From JAAYHV01 sp035268985 (lineage in GTDB: Bacteria; Bacillota; Clostridia; Peptostreptococcales; Anaerovoracaceae): 58,351 nucleotides of DNA. The stretch spans positions 1-58,351 of the forward strand of contig DATFJV010000030.1 of the NCBI GenBank assembly GCA_035268985.1. Direction: 5' to 3'. Shown piece by piece: positions 35,884 through 44,731 of the stretch (position 1 is the first letter of the stretch; every line of letters starts with the position of its first letter). A program made the position numbers and the translations under genes. The notes under the pieces are model-generated. The model was not told the origin of the DNA, searched no databases, and was given only the letters and a program-made list of their open reading frames with translations.

Positions 35884-37257
35884 CTATTTTAATGTTCCAA
35901 TCATTTTTTTATAGTCCACCCATAAGTCATATTCCTCTTCATTAAAATACCCCAATTTAATCCCTGATTCCTTAAGTGATATTTCATTTTCATATGCTTT
36001 TTTTGCCACCTCTGCAGATTTCTCATAACCAATATATGGGTTAAGTGCTGTTACCACCATAAGTGACTTATTAAGATTTTCTTCTATTTTATTAGCATTG
36101 GGCTTTATTCCAATAGCGCATTTTGAATTGAATGACTCAATTCCTTCCGCTAGCAAATTGACACTTTCCAAAAAACAGCTAATGACTACCGGCATAAATA
36201 CATTAAGCTCAAAATTACCTTGAGATGCGCCCATCCCTATTGTAGTATCATTACCCATTACCTTTGTGGATACCATTGTCATGGCTTCACATTGGGTAGG
36301 GTTTACTTTGCCAGGCATAATAGAACTTCCTGGTTCATTCGCGGGTATCATTATTTCTCCTATACCGCACCTTGGACCGCTAGCAAGCCATCTTACATCA
36401 TTGGCAATTTTCATCATATCAGCAGATAGGGCTTTCAGTGCCCCATGGGCATAAACAATAGTATCCTTAGATGTTAAACTGTGAAATTTGTTTTCTGCTG
36501 TAATAAACTTTTCATTTATTAATTTGGAAATTTCTTCAGCAACCAAAACATCAAACCCCTTAGGCGCATTTAATCCCGTTCCAACAGCAGTCCCCCCTAG
36601 GGCTAATTCTTTTAAGTGTTCTATAGATTCTTCTAACATTTTTAGGTCATGAAGAATCATAGACTTCCATCCGCTTATCTCCTGACCTAATGTAAGAGGG
36701 GTTGCATCTTGTAGATGCGTGCGCCCAGTTTTTATTATATCTTTATTATCATTTTCCAACTTATCTAGTGTTTCTACTAAGCCTTTGCAAACTGGTATTA
36801 ATTTTTTTCTTATAGAAATTACCGCAGCTATATTTATAGCCGTGGGAAATGTATCATTAGAGCTTTGTGATTTATTAACATGATCATTGGGATGTATAAG
36901 TTTTTTCCCTGCTATTTCATTGGCACGGTTAGCTATAACCTCATTTAAATTCATGTTGGTTTGCGTGCCACTGCCAGTTTGGTATATAACCAAAGGAAAA
37001 TGGTTATCTAATTTACCTTCATTTATCTCTACACAAACACGCCCTATTAATGCTTTAATGTTTTCATCTAACACACCTAGCTTGCAATTGGAAATTGCTG
37101 CTGCATTTTTTAGTATACCAAATGCTCTAATTACTTCTAAGGGCATTTTATCCCCAATCCGAAAATTTTCATAACTTCTTTGAGTTTGAGCTCCCCAATA
37201 TGCATTTTTAGGTACAAGTACTTCTCCCAAAGTATCTTTTTCAACTCTGTGTCCCAT
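35884..37257 (-). CDS. fumC: Fumarate hydratase, class II
   Basis: It interconverts fumarate and malate and is oxygen-stable with no iron-sulfur centre. Signature GSSIMPGKVNPTQ is near residue 315, with GSGTQTNMN and GRTHLQDATP binding substrate. 457 aa. I chose the ATG at 37257 (GGAGG 5 bp upstream) rather than a TTG four codons earlier. It lies directly behind malic enzyme. Together they connect pyruvate, malate and fumarate, useful for reductive C4 metabolism. Confidence 0.95.
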   Translation of the reverse strand: MGHRVEKDTLGEVLVPKNAYWGAQTQRSYENFRIGDKMPLEVIRAFGILKNAAAISNCKLGVLDENIKALIGRVCVEINEGKLDNHFPLVIYQTGSGTQTNMNLNEVIANRANEIAGKKLIHPNDHVNKSQSSNDTFPTAINIAAVISIRKKLIPVCKGLVETLDKLENDNKDIIKTGRTHLQDATPLTLGQEISGWKSMILHDLKMLEESIEHLKELALGGTAVGTGLNAPKGFDVLVAEEISKLINEKFITAENKFHSLTSKDTIVYAHGALKALSADMMKIANDVRWLASGPRCGIGEIMIPANEPGSSIMPGKVNPTQCEAMTMVSTKVMGNDTTIGMGASQGNFELNVFMPVVISCFLESVNLLAEGIESFNSKCAIGIKPNANKIEENLNKSLMVVTALNPYIGYEKSAEVAKKAYENEISLKESGIKLGYFNEEEYDLWVDYKKMIGTLK

Positions 37258-37269
37258 GCTTTCCTCCAA

Positions 37270-38439
37270 TTATTTTACATATCCTTCTTCAATGGCCTTT
37301 TTAGAAACTGCCTCTGCCACAACTTCAACCACTCTTTTATCAAAAACATCCGGTAATATATATTCACTGTCTAGCTCTTCTTCTTTAATAACATGTGCTA
37401 GTGCAAAAGAAGCTGCTATTTTCATTGAATCAGTAACTCTAGTTGCTCGTACATCCAAAAGACCCCTAAATATTCCAGGAAAAGCTAAAACATTGTTAAC
37501 CTGGTTAGGATGGTCAGATCTACCTGTTCCTATAACGGCTGCACCACCAGCCTTTGCATCTTCTGGCATAATTTCCGGTATTGGATTTGCCATTGAAAAA
37601 ACTATAGGATTTTTTGCCATTGATTTAATCATTTCCTTATCCACTAAACCAGGTCTAGATACACCAACAAAAACGTCTGCATCTTTAATAGTATCTTTTA
37701 GTGTTCCCTTTAGATTATTTTTATTTGTAGTTTTTGCTATGTCTTCTTGCACTTCATTATTATGTAATGCGCCTTCATATATTGCTCCATTTACATCACA
37801 AAGAATTACATCGCCAAAACCCATTAATAGGAACATTTTGGCTATGGATATTCCGGCGGCCCCAGCACCATTAATCACAATTTTCAGTTTGCCTTTTTCT
37901 CTTTTGGTAAACCTTATTGCATTTAAAACCCCTGCTGCTGTTATTATTGCTGTTCCATGCTGATCATCATGAAAAACAGGTATGTCGCATTCTTCAATAA
38001 GTCTTTTTTCTATTTCAAAACACCTAGGAGCACTTATATCTTCTAAATTTATACCACCATAACTTTTTGATATTAATTTAATGGTTTTTATTATTTCATC
38101 CGTTTCTTTTGAATCTATACATATCGGAACTGCGTCTATTCCTGCAAAACGTTTAAACAAAGCACACTTACCTTCCATAACAGGCATGCTTGCACTTGGT
38201 CCAATATCTCCTAAGCCTAAAACCGCGGTACCATCTGTTATTACGGCAACTAGATTTCCTTTGCCTGTATATTCATAAGATAACATTTCGTCTTTAGCTA
38301 TTTCAAGGCATGGCTCCGCTACCCCTGGCGTATATGCAATAGACATATCCTCCATGGTCTCAATCTGAGATTTAAGCTCAGTTGAAAGCTTTCCTCTCCA
38401 CTGCTTATGCTTTTCCAATGCCATTTTTTTCTTATCCAA
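37270..38439 (-). CDS. NAD(P)-dependent malic enzyme (malate dehydrogenase, oxaloacetate-decarboxylating)
   Basis: It oxidatively decarboxylates malate to pyruvate, or runs in reverse. Short bacterial form of about 390 aa: SIAYTPGVAEPC near the N-terminus, KGNLVAVITDGTAVLGLGDIG, HDDQHGTAI and NAD-binding INGAGAAGISIAKMF. I favour the TTG at 38439 because AGGAGG is 6 bp upstream; the first ATG (MALEKH) is 15 bp further in and has no site. It is separated from comFC only by the 189-bp element at 38456-38644. Confidence 0.92.
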   Translation of the reverse strand: MDKKKMALEKHKQWRGKLSTELKSQIETMEDMSIAYTPGVAEPCLEIAKDEMLSYEYTGKGNLVAVITDGTAVLGLGDIGPSASMPVMEGKCALFKRFAGIDAVPICIDSKETDEIIKTIKLISKSYGGINLEDISAPRCFEIEKRLIEECDIPVFHDDQHGTAIITAAGVLNAIRFTKREKGKLKIVINGAGAAGISIAKMFLLMGFGDVILCDVNGAIYEGALHNNEVQEDIAKTTNKNNLKGTLKDTIKDADVFVGVSRPGLVDKEMIKSMAKNPIVFSMANPIPEIMPEDAKAGGAAVIGTGRSDHPNQVNNVLAFPGIFRGLLDVRATRVTDSMKIAASFALAHVIKEEELDSEYILPDVFDKRVVEVVAEAVSKKAIEEGYVK

Positions 38440-38455
38440 TATTACCCTCCTAATT

Positions 38456-38644
38456 AAAACATATGGCAGCTGCTTACCTGACCTGGTCTTTGCCCCCACA
38501 CTCGCCTTTACCCGGATTTTCCGGAGGACTTACTTCTAAGCTACGCCATGATCACTGCCGCTTTGCGAGCAGCTTACGTGGATCCCTTTGCCCGTAACTG
38601 GCTTGGATTTTCAACCACAGACATAAGCAGCTGCCATATGTTTT
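38456..38644. repeat. 189-bp GC-rich element with 21-bp perfect terminal inverted repeats (MITE-like or structured RNA)
   Basis: Perfect inverted repeats at 38456-38476 and 38624-38644 (core CATATGGCAGCTGCTTA) bound a non-coding stretch visibly richer in GC than its surroundings. Each side is flanked by ATT (38453-38455, 38645-38647), a possible 3-bp target duplication. Inside are two imperfect copies of a module AGC(T/A)GCTTAC-n-CTTTGCCC-n-GGATTTTC, with GCTTAC at 38472 and 38572, CTTTGCCC at 38488 and 38586, and GGATTTTC at 38514 and 38605. The right arm overlaps the comFC stop and the left arm ends just before the malic-enzyme ribosome-binding site. I do not recognise it. It may be a small non-autonomous mobile element or a 5'-UTR RNA. 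Confidence 0.75.
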
Positions 38645-39392
38645 ATTGATTATTCAAGTCCCCACCTATGGCAAAAACCAAGAAATAAATTTTACTAACC
38701 CCTTCTTTTCTAAGCACTTTACTTAAAGCATCTACAGTAGCACCTGTGGTATATATATCGTCAATTATCAAAACCTTTTTATTGTATATTAGACTTTTAG
38801 CTTTATCTTCAACCTTAAATGCCTTTATTAAGCTCATTTTTCTTTCAATGGGATCCTTGCTTTTTAAAGGTTCAGTATCAGTGACTCTGCTAACAATATT
38901 GTTATTAATTTTAGTGCATTGTTTTTTGCAAAAATATTTTGCAACTAATCCCGCTTGATTGAATCCTCTTTTTCTATTTTTATTTTTATGAATGGGAACA
39001 GGAATAACTATATCATAATCCAAATCTTCTATTAATATTCTGTCATGCATTATCTCTGCCATAACTCTAGCGATATATGTTTTCTTGTTATATTTCAAGT
39101 TAAATATTAACTGTTTTTCTGTTGTTCCATATTGCACACATGCATACCCTTTATCAAACTCATGCTGATTATACATACAATCATAACAAGTATTCTCAAT
39201 GTTGTTTTCTCCAAGTCTTTTGCCACATTTTATACAAGTACGGTTGTCAATCCATTTAAACCTACCAAAGCATTCATTGCATAATGAATAGTTTCTAGAT
39301 TCGTCAATGATATTTCCACAAGACATACAATATATACTACTAGGATAAATTAATTCAATTATTTTATCAACTATCAACATTGGCAAAACCAT
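38643..39392 (-). CDS. comFC: ComFC-like phosphoribosyltransferase (double zinc ribbon)
   Basis: Homologue of the competence protein ComFC/GntX. An N-terminal zinc ribbon with Cys pairs (CMSC, CNEC, CIKC, CYDC; residues 22-72) is followed by a PRTase domain with the PRPP loop LIIDDIYTTGAT (208-219) and KRGFNQAGLVAKY. 249 aa. It overlaps the end of recD2 by 26 bp. ComFA is not adjacent, so it may serve DNA transformation or another role. Its stop codon lies within the arm of the adjacent repeat element. Confidence 0.9.
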   Translation of the reverse strand: MVLPMLIVDKIIELIYPSSIYCMSCGNIIDESRNYSLCNECFGRFKWIDNRTCIKCGKRLGENNIENTCYDCMYNQHEFDKGYACVQYGTTEKQLIFNLKYNKKTYIARVMAEIMHDRILIEDLDYDIVIPVPIHKNKNRKRGFNQAGLVAKYFCKKQCTKINNNIVSRVTDTEPLKSKDPIERKMSLIKAFKVEDKAKSLIYNKKVLIIDDIYTTGATVDALSKVLRKEGVSKIYFLVFAIGGDLNNQ

Positions 39393-41598
39393 ATAAATCT
39401 ATTTGCTTTAATCTAATTCCTAATCCCGAACACCTACTTTCAATTCGATTATTATCAATCATAAAATGCATTCGTTTTTCAGATCCCACAAGAACAACCA
39501 AATTCTTTCCCCTAGTTATCGCTGTGTATAATAAATTTCTAGTAGCTAGCATTGGCGGAAACCACGAAATTGGCATAATAACCACCGGAAATTCACTACC
39601 TTGGCTTTTATGAACCGTTATAGCGTAGGCAAGTTCCAACAAATCTAAATGTGTAGAATCATAATCCACACATTTATCATCATCAAATACTACAGTGATT
39701 ATATCATTTTCAATATCTATGTTATCAATTATACCCATGTCACCGTTAAAAATTCCATCTCCAGAAACTAGGCTGCCTTTTTTTCTCCACTTAATAGTAT
39801 AATCATTCCTTATTTGCATAATCTTATCACCTATTCTGAATACTTTTTCGCCATATACTTTTTCTGGCAACCATTCTTTTGGGGGATTAAGAACATCTTG
39901 CAGTTTTTTATTCAAGTTTATTACACCAAGTTTTCCTTTTCTAACGGGAGTAATAATTTGAATATCCGAGGACGATTCTATAAAATCATAATATTTTTCT
40001 AGTCTTCCCGTAACCAACTCTATTATACGGTTCATCATATCTTCTTCATTGGATATCTTAAACATAAAAAAGTCTTTGTCTCTTTCATTAAAAGAAGGGT
40101 ATTCACCTTTATTGATTTGATGGGCATTAACCACTATTAAACTTTCCTTGGCTTGTCTGAAAATCTCGTTTAGTTTAATTGTAGGTATATATTCACTAAT
40201 TATTAAATCATTAAGCACATTTCCTGCACCAACAGATGGTAGCTGATTAACATCGCCAACTAAAACAAGTCTAGCCCCCGTAGGTATTGCATCCAATAAA
40301 GCATTCATGAGTTTCAAATCAATCATTGATGCTTCATCAATAATTATCATATCATAATCGAGTTTATCTTCAGAGTTTTTTAAAAATCTAGGTTCTCCCG
40401 AATCATCTGAATAATGATACTCTAATAGTTTATGTATAGTTGATGCATCATACCCGGAAGTCTCTTTTATTCTTTTAGCTGCTCTTCCTGTAGGCGCTGC
40501 AATTGCAGACTTCAGATTACAAATATCGGCTATTCCAATAATTGTATTTATTATGGTAGTTTTCCCTGTCCCTGGACCTCCTGTAATAATTGAAATATTG
40601 TTCTTTAAAGACTTTTCAACAGCATGGCTTTGCTCTTCTGATAATCTTATATTTCCACTTTTGCAAACTGCATTAATAAGGTTGCATGATTCTGAATTTA
40701 AGGGTGTTATAAAGCCATCTTTTAAACGAATCAAATTGCTACATACATTTTTTTCTGCAAAATAATAATTATATATATATACAACATTCAATCCTTCAAG
40801 TACATCAACTTGAACACTACCTTCAAAAGCCATATTGATCAAATTGTCTTCAATTATCTCCATGGAAACATCTAATAATGTTCCTGCTTTTTCAATTAAG
40901 TCATCCTTAGGTAAATATGTGTTACCAGAATTTATATATTGATTTAAGCAGTATATTAATCCGCTTTTTATTCTATATTTACTGCTTCTATCAATACCTA
41001 GATTTTTCGCTATATCATCAGCTTTTTGAAAACTTATACCATAAATATCCTCAATTAATTTATATGGATTATCTTTTACAACATGTACCGAATGATTGCC
41101 ATACTCTTTATATATTTTCAATGCGTAAGTTGTCGTTATCCCCAACTCTTCCAATTGAAGGGCAATTTCTGCAAATTCTTTTCTTATAATATATGATTCA
41201 TATATTTTTTCTGCCGTTTTGGGCCCTATACCTTTAACCTTAGTTAGCTCTGCATATTCATTTTCTATTATATCAAGTACATTTTCTCCAAATTCATCAA
41301 TTAATAGGTTTGCTGTTTTAGGCCCTATACCTTTAATCGCTCCTGATGCTAAAAACTTTTCTATACTGCTAATCCCTTTGGGCGTTATTTCTTTAAACGA
41401 AAAAAAGGTAAACTGCTCACCATATTTGGGATGAGTTTTGTATTTACCTTCCAATTCAAAAACTATGCCTGGATTAACATATGCAAGGTTTCCTGTAATG
41501 GTGATTACATCGTCTTCAGTCTCTAAAATAGCCACAGTAAAGCCATTGGCATCATTATGATATTTTACATCTGTGATTTGTCCAGTGATTATTTTCAT
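39367..41598 (-). CDS. recD2: RecD2-type ATP-dependent DNA helicase
   Basis: A 5'-3' SF1B helicase without RecBC. An N-terminal OB-like region (1-70) and tandem helix-hairpin-helix segments (GAIKGIGPKTA, KVKGIGPKTAEKI) precede the motor with Walker A GGPGTGKTT (340-348), the DEASM box and VGDVNQLPSVGAG. The UvrD_C2 tail contains AYAITVHKSQGSEFPVVI. 743 aa, typical. It is followed by comFC and lies 3 bp behind the CCA-enzyme-like gene. Confidence 0.95.
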   Translation of the reverse strand: MKIITGQITDVKYHNDANGFTVAILETEDDVITITGNLAYVNPGIVFELEGKYKTHPKYGEQFTFFSFKEITPKGISSIEKFLASGAIKGIGPKTANLLIDEFGENVLDIIENEYAELTKVKGIGPKTAEKIYESYIIRKEFAEIALQLEELGITTTYALKIYKEYGNHSVHVVKDNPYKLIEDIYGISFQKADDIAKNLGIDRSSKYRIKSGLIYCLNQYINSGNTYLPKDDLIEKAGTLLDVSMEIIEDNLINMAFEGSVQVDVLEGLNVVYIYNYYFAEKNVCSNLIRLKDGFITPLNSESCNLINAVCKSGNIRLSEEQSHAVEKSLKNNISIITGGPGTGKTTIINTIIGIADICNLKSAIAAPTGRAAKRIKETSGYDASTIHKLLEYHYSDDSGEPRFLKNSEDKLDYDMIIIDEASMIDLKLMNALLDAIPTGARLVLVGDVNQLPSVGAGNVLNDLIISEYIPTIKLNEIFRQAKESLIVVNAHQINKGEYPSFNERDKDFFMFKISNEEDMMNRIIELVTGRLEKYYDFIESSSDIQIITPVRKGKLGVINLNKKLQDVLNPPKEWLPEKVYGEKVFRIGDKIMQIRNDYTIKWRKKGSLVSGDGIFNGDMGIIDNIDIENDIITVVFDDDKCVDYDSTHLDLLELAYAITVHKSQGSEFPVVIMPISWFPPMLATRNLLYTAITRGKNLVVLVGSEKRMHFMIDNNRIESRCSGLGIRLKQIDLYGFANVDS

Positions 41599-41601
41599 TT
41601 A

Positions 41602-42879
41602 TTATTTTAACCATAATATTCTTCTAGTCGCAACAGCAAACTTGCTCTTGCTCATTTTTTTAGCTTCTTTAAGAAGCTCTTGCCTATCATTTCTATTAGG
41701 TTTAATATGAACAACATCTACTACTAGCTTTAACAACTCGTATGCTTTTTCTTTGGTATCGGCATATCCTGCTTCCATTATATCATTTTCATCAATCACT
41801 AAATCTTCAGGAAAAACCGCTTCTCCGGTCTTTTTAATTTCAGTTTCGTAATATACTCGAGCTTGAATTTTAGTATCTTGGAAATCATATACAATTCTTT
41901 GTGCTTTAGATAAATTATTTAAGTAATTATATCTTTCCGTCCCAACATCAGCCAAATAGTGTTTAAATTCAATATATGAACCCAAAAAGTTAATCTTTAT
42001 AATATTATCTATACCATCATGTAGTCTAAAATTGGTTCTTTCAGAAAAGTCCAACCTATCTATAGCTGCATGGGCTCTTTTACCTGAGAAGCAAATATAG
42101 AAAAGACCTAACCTTCTGTCTTTTACTTTTTTTACTTTATCTATACCTTCACATAAACCAATATAATCGTATCTTTCAGTGCTATTCATTTTATCAAAAA
42201 TCTCAGGGCCTACAATCACTTTTAGTAAACCTGTTTCTGCTAAAATATTTAAACCTACTCCTGAATGATCTGCAACTACAATTCTTTCAAGAGATCTTGT
42301 TACGTAACTTAATGAATCATCACTTATTAGATCTACGTTAGCTTTAACCGCTTCGTACAACTCATTTTCCAAATCGTAACCAAGTTCTGCTGCTAGCTCA
42401 ACAGCATCAAACATTTTTGTAGGATTCTTTTTGAAAATTTCAATCGGATCAGATGTGCATCTTACTATTTTTGCCTTCATGTCTTGTCTAGCATCAAAAG
42501 GATCACAGAATGTTCTGTTAGGATTATCCGCCATTGCATCAAGCACAAAGTATTCTTTTTCAAGCTGGTCTGTTATATTATCATAAAATTTAATATTCTC
42601 GTCCACTATAGGCGTTCCATATGGGCTTAAATCAATTATAACTTGTTCATTTTCACTTTCGTATACAAATCTAGCAATTTCTCTCTTTTCATCAATTATT
42701 TCTGCATCCTTGAATATTTCTTTAATATTGTCTATTCTAGCGCTTGTTGCCAAGTCCCAATCTAAAGTTTTTATTCCAATCATGCTTTCTCTTACGCATC
42801 GGCCATAAGCATAAACATCATAGCCGTTTTTTTCAAGTTCTTTAAAAACACTATTTACTTCCTTCGTTAATTTAATCAA
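41602..42879 (-). CDS. Degenerate CCA-adding enzyme / poly(A) polymerase-like protein
   Basis: The 425-aa protein keeps the fold-level pattern of class II tRNA nucleotidyltransferases: YAYGRCVRESMIG...LDWDLATSA, with the metal-binding Asp pair at 40 and 42, CDPFDARQDMKAKIVRCTSDP and AAELGYDLE. Key family signatures are eroded. The GG of the first motif is GR, the RRDFTINA motif reads KEYFVLDAMA, and the nucleotide-selecting EDxxR helix is KNPTKMFDAVE. It may be a non-templated polymerase with changed specificity, or a non-catalytic RNA-binding protein. It lies between yhaM and recD2. Confidence 0.75.
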   Translation of the reverse strand: MIKLTKEVNSVFKELEKNGYDVYAYGRCVRESMIGIKTLDWDLATSARIDNIKEIFKDAEIIDEKREIARFVYESENEQVIIDLSPYGTPIVDENIKFYDNITDQLEKEYFVLDAMADNPNRTFCDPFDARQDMKAKIVRCTSDPIEIFKKNPTKMFDAVELAAELGYDLENELYEAVKANVDLISDDSLSYVTRSLERIVVADHSGVGLNILAETGLLKVIVGPEIFDKMNSTERYDYIGLCEGIDKVKKVKDRRLGLFYICFSGKRAHAAIDRLDFSERTNFRLHDGIDNIIKINFLGSYIEFKHYLADVGTERYNYLNNLSKAQRIVYDFQDTKIQARVYYETEIKKTGEAVFPEDLVIDENDIMEAGYADTKEKAYELLKLVVDVVHIKPNRNDRQELLKEAKKMSKSKFAVATRRILWLK

Positions 42880-42893
42880 AAGTCTACCTCCAG

Positions 42894-43850
42894 TTAAAAC
42901 TTAGCTTTATACAATCTTCTGTAATCCAGTGAAAAAACTCCATCTGTAAATTCTCCTTTATCTACACTATTTAGTGCATCTTCCATATCAAACATCCTCG
43001 CATCTAAAATATCCAAATAATGCAGCATTTCAGCTTCAGGGAAAAGTGGTTTCTTTGGACTACCAAATTCCGGTTCATAATGATGGGATAATATCATGTG
43101 CTGAAGCATCACAATCTTTTCTTTATCCATTCCTATTACTTCAGCCTTTATCTCTAGGCTTTTTATTCCTTGAACAATGTGGCCTAATAATTGTCCTTCG
43201 AAGGAATAACCGTCAGATATTCCGTTTTCATTTGAGTTTATCTCATTTAATTTTTCCATATCATGTATGGCTACACCTGCAAGCAATAAATCTCTATTTA
43301 TATTAGTATATACCTCACATAACCTTTCCCCAGCCATCATCATCCTTTTTATGTGATATAAAAGCCCTCCATATTGAGCATGATGATTTTTCTTGGCTGC
43401 CGGATAATACATCAGTTTTTCTTTGTTCTCTTCGTATAAAGATTTACATAAAGATTTTAGTTGTTCGTCCTCAAAGCCTTCTATTACTCCTAAAATATAT
43501 TCATACATTGCTTGTGATTTCTCGGGGGCGGCTTTAATAAAATCACTTATTTCTATTTCAGAGTCAGATGCCTTTCTTATTCTAGTCACCCTCATCTGTT
43601 TCATACCCTTCCATTCATTAATGGTACTTTTAATCTTTATTATATCGCCTTCTGCAATTTTTTCAGTGGACTCTTGCTCCTCATCAGAAAGGTCCCATTT
43701 TTTTGCAGTTATTTCTCCAGTGCAATCTCCTAAGAGCAAGTCTAAATACTTTTTCTTATTCGACCCTAGTTTTACAGCTATACTTTTAACCATAAAAAAC
43801 TCAATTACTTCTTGGTTATTTTTAAGCTGTGAAATGAATATTTCTTTCAT
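42894..43850 (-). CDS. yhaM: YhaM-type 3'-5' exoribonuclease (OB fold + HD domain)
   Basis: An N-terminal OB-fold nucleic-acid-binding domain (residues 12-95) is followed by an HD phosphohydrolase domain with HHAQYGGLLYHIKRM (156-170), the HD pair at 196-197 and MILSHHYEPEFGSP. 318 aa, as in B. subtilis YhaM, a Mn2+-dependent exonuclease acting on RNA and single-stranded DNA ends. It is first in the minus-strand group yhaM - CCA-like - recD2 - comFC and is divergent from nadE. Confidence 0.9.
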   Translation of the reverse strand: MKEIFISQLKNNQEVIEFFMVKSIAVKLGSNKKKYLDLLLGDCTGEITAKKWDLSDEEQESTEKIAEGDIIKIKSTINEWKGMKQMRVTRIRKASDSEIEISDFIKAAPEKSQAMYEYILGVIEGFEDEQLKSLCKSLYEENKEKLMYYPAAKKNHHAQYGGLLYHIKRMMMAGERLCEVYTNINRDLLLAGVAIHDMEKLNEINSNENGISDGYSFEGQLLGHIVQGIKSLEIKAEVIGMDKEKIVMLQHMILSHHYEPEFGSPKKPLFPEAEMLHYLDILDARMFDMEDALNSVDKGEFTDGVFSLDYRRLYKAKF

Positions 43851-43928
43851 TATATATCTCCCTCATTTATAGTCTAATACATTATATATCATATTTCTTT
43901 TTACATCAACCTAGATAAGAATTTTCAC

Positions 43929-43956
43929 TTCACATTTACATAAATTAGTATATAAT
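43929..43956 (+). promoter_or_regulatory. Candidate promoter of nadE-hom
   Basis: TTCACA (43929-43934) and TATAAT (43951-43956) are separated by 16 bp, about 25 bp before the nadE start. The -10 box is consensus and the -35 differs by one base. Confidence 0.55.
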
Positions 43957-43981
43957 ATAGTTTAAAGGAAAGGGGAGTATT

Positions 43982-44731
43982 ATGAGATTTGATGTAAAAG
44001 AGGCAACGGACGCATCTGTAACTTGGATTAGGAATTGGTTTGAACAAAACGGAAAAGGATGCAATGCAATAGTAGGCATAAGTGGTGGTAAAGACAGTTC
44101 TGTTGTAGCTTCACTTTTAGCTAAAGCTTTGGGTAAAGATCGTGTAATTGGGGTATTAATGCCCAAGGGAGTACAAGATGATATAGATATGGCTAAGCTA
44201 TTAGTCAATCATTTGGGCATTAAGTCTTACACAATAAATATTAACAATGCTTATGAAGGACTGATAAATGAACTTCAGAACAATTTAGATAATGTTGCAA
44301 AAGATAGTAAAATTAATCTACCTGCAAGACTTAGAATGTCAACACTTTATGCAGTTGCTCAATCATCAAATGGTAGGGTGGCAAACACATGTAATTTATC
44401 AGAAGATTGGGTTGGTTATTCTACAAGATACGGAGATTCAGTGGGTGATTTTAGTCCGATATCATGTTTTACAACAAATGAGATACGCGAAATAGGTAGA
44501 TATCTAGGATTACCAAGTATACTAGTTGATAAAACTCCAGTAGATGGACTAAGTGGATTAACAGATGAGGAAAAACTGGGTTTTACTTATGAAGTCTTGG
44601 ATAAATACATTAGAACTGGAAAAATTGAAGATATGAAAACCAAAGAAAGAATTGATTATTTAAACAAAATCAATCAATTTAAAATGCGTTTCATGGATTC
44701 TTTTAATTATTGGGAGGATAATAATGACTAA
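43982..44731 (+). CDS. nadE: NH3-dependent NAD+ synthetase
   Basis: It converts nicotinate adenine dinucleotide to NAD+ using ATP and ammonia. An N-type ATP pyrophosphatase with the PP-loop GISGGKDSS (32-40). 249 aa with no N-terminal glutaminase domain, so it needs free ammonia. CNLSEDWVGYSTRYGDSVGDF is the substrate-binding stretch. GGAAAGGGGAG lies before the ATG. It overlaps the next gene by 8 bp. Confidence 0.95.
   Translation: MRFDVKEATDASVTWIRNWFEQNGKGCNAIVGISGGKDSSVVASLLAKALGKDRVIGVLMPKGVQDDIDMAKLLVNHLGIKSYTININNAYEGLINELQNNLDNVAKDSKINLPARLRMSTLYAVAQSSNGRVANTCNLSEDWVGYSTRYGDSVGDFSPISCFTTNEIREIGRYLGLPSILVDKTPVDGLSGLTDEEKLGFTYEVLDKYIRTGKIEDMKTKERIDYLNKINQFKMRFMDSFNYWEDNND

Noticed and set aside
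36220..36454. Plus-strand ORFs antisense to fumC, and many similar long antisense frames
   Set aside because: They are shadow frames of clearly recognised genes, with no ribosome-binding sites or family motifs.
38456..38644. SRP RNA (ffs/scr) gene on the minus strand
   Set aside because: The words CCAGGTCAGGT and AAGCAGC resemble the SRP apical domain, but the GGAA tetraloop block that should lie between them is absent and the flanking helices do not match, so the resemblance is probably chance.
38456..38644. Known riboswitch (cobalamin, c-di-GMP, glycine, SAM, FMN)
   Set aside because: Compared from memory with consensus cores. Isolated words such as GCAAAG fit, but no class has its conserved core in the right order.
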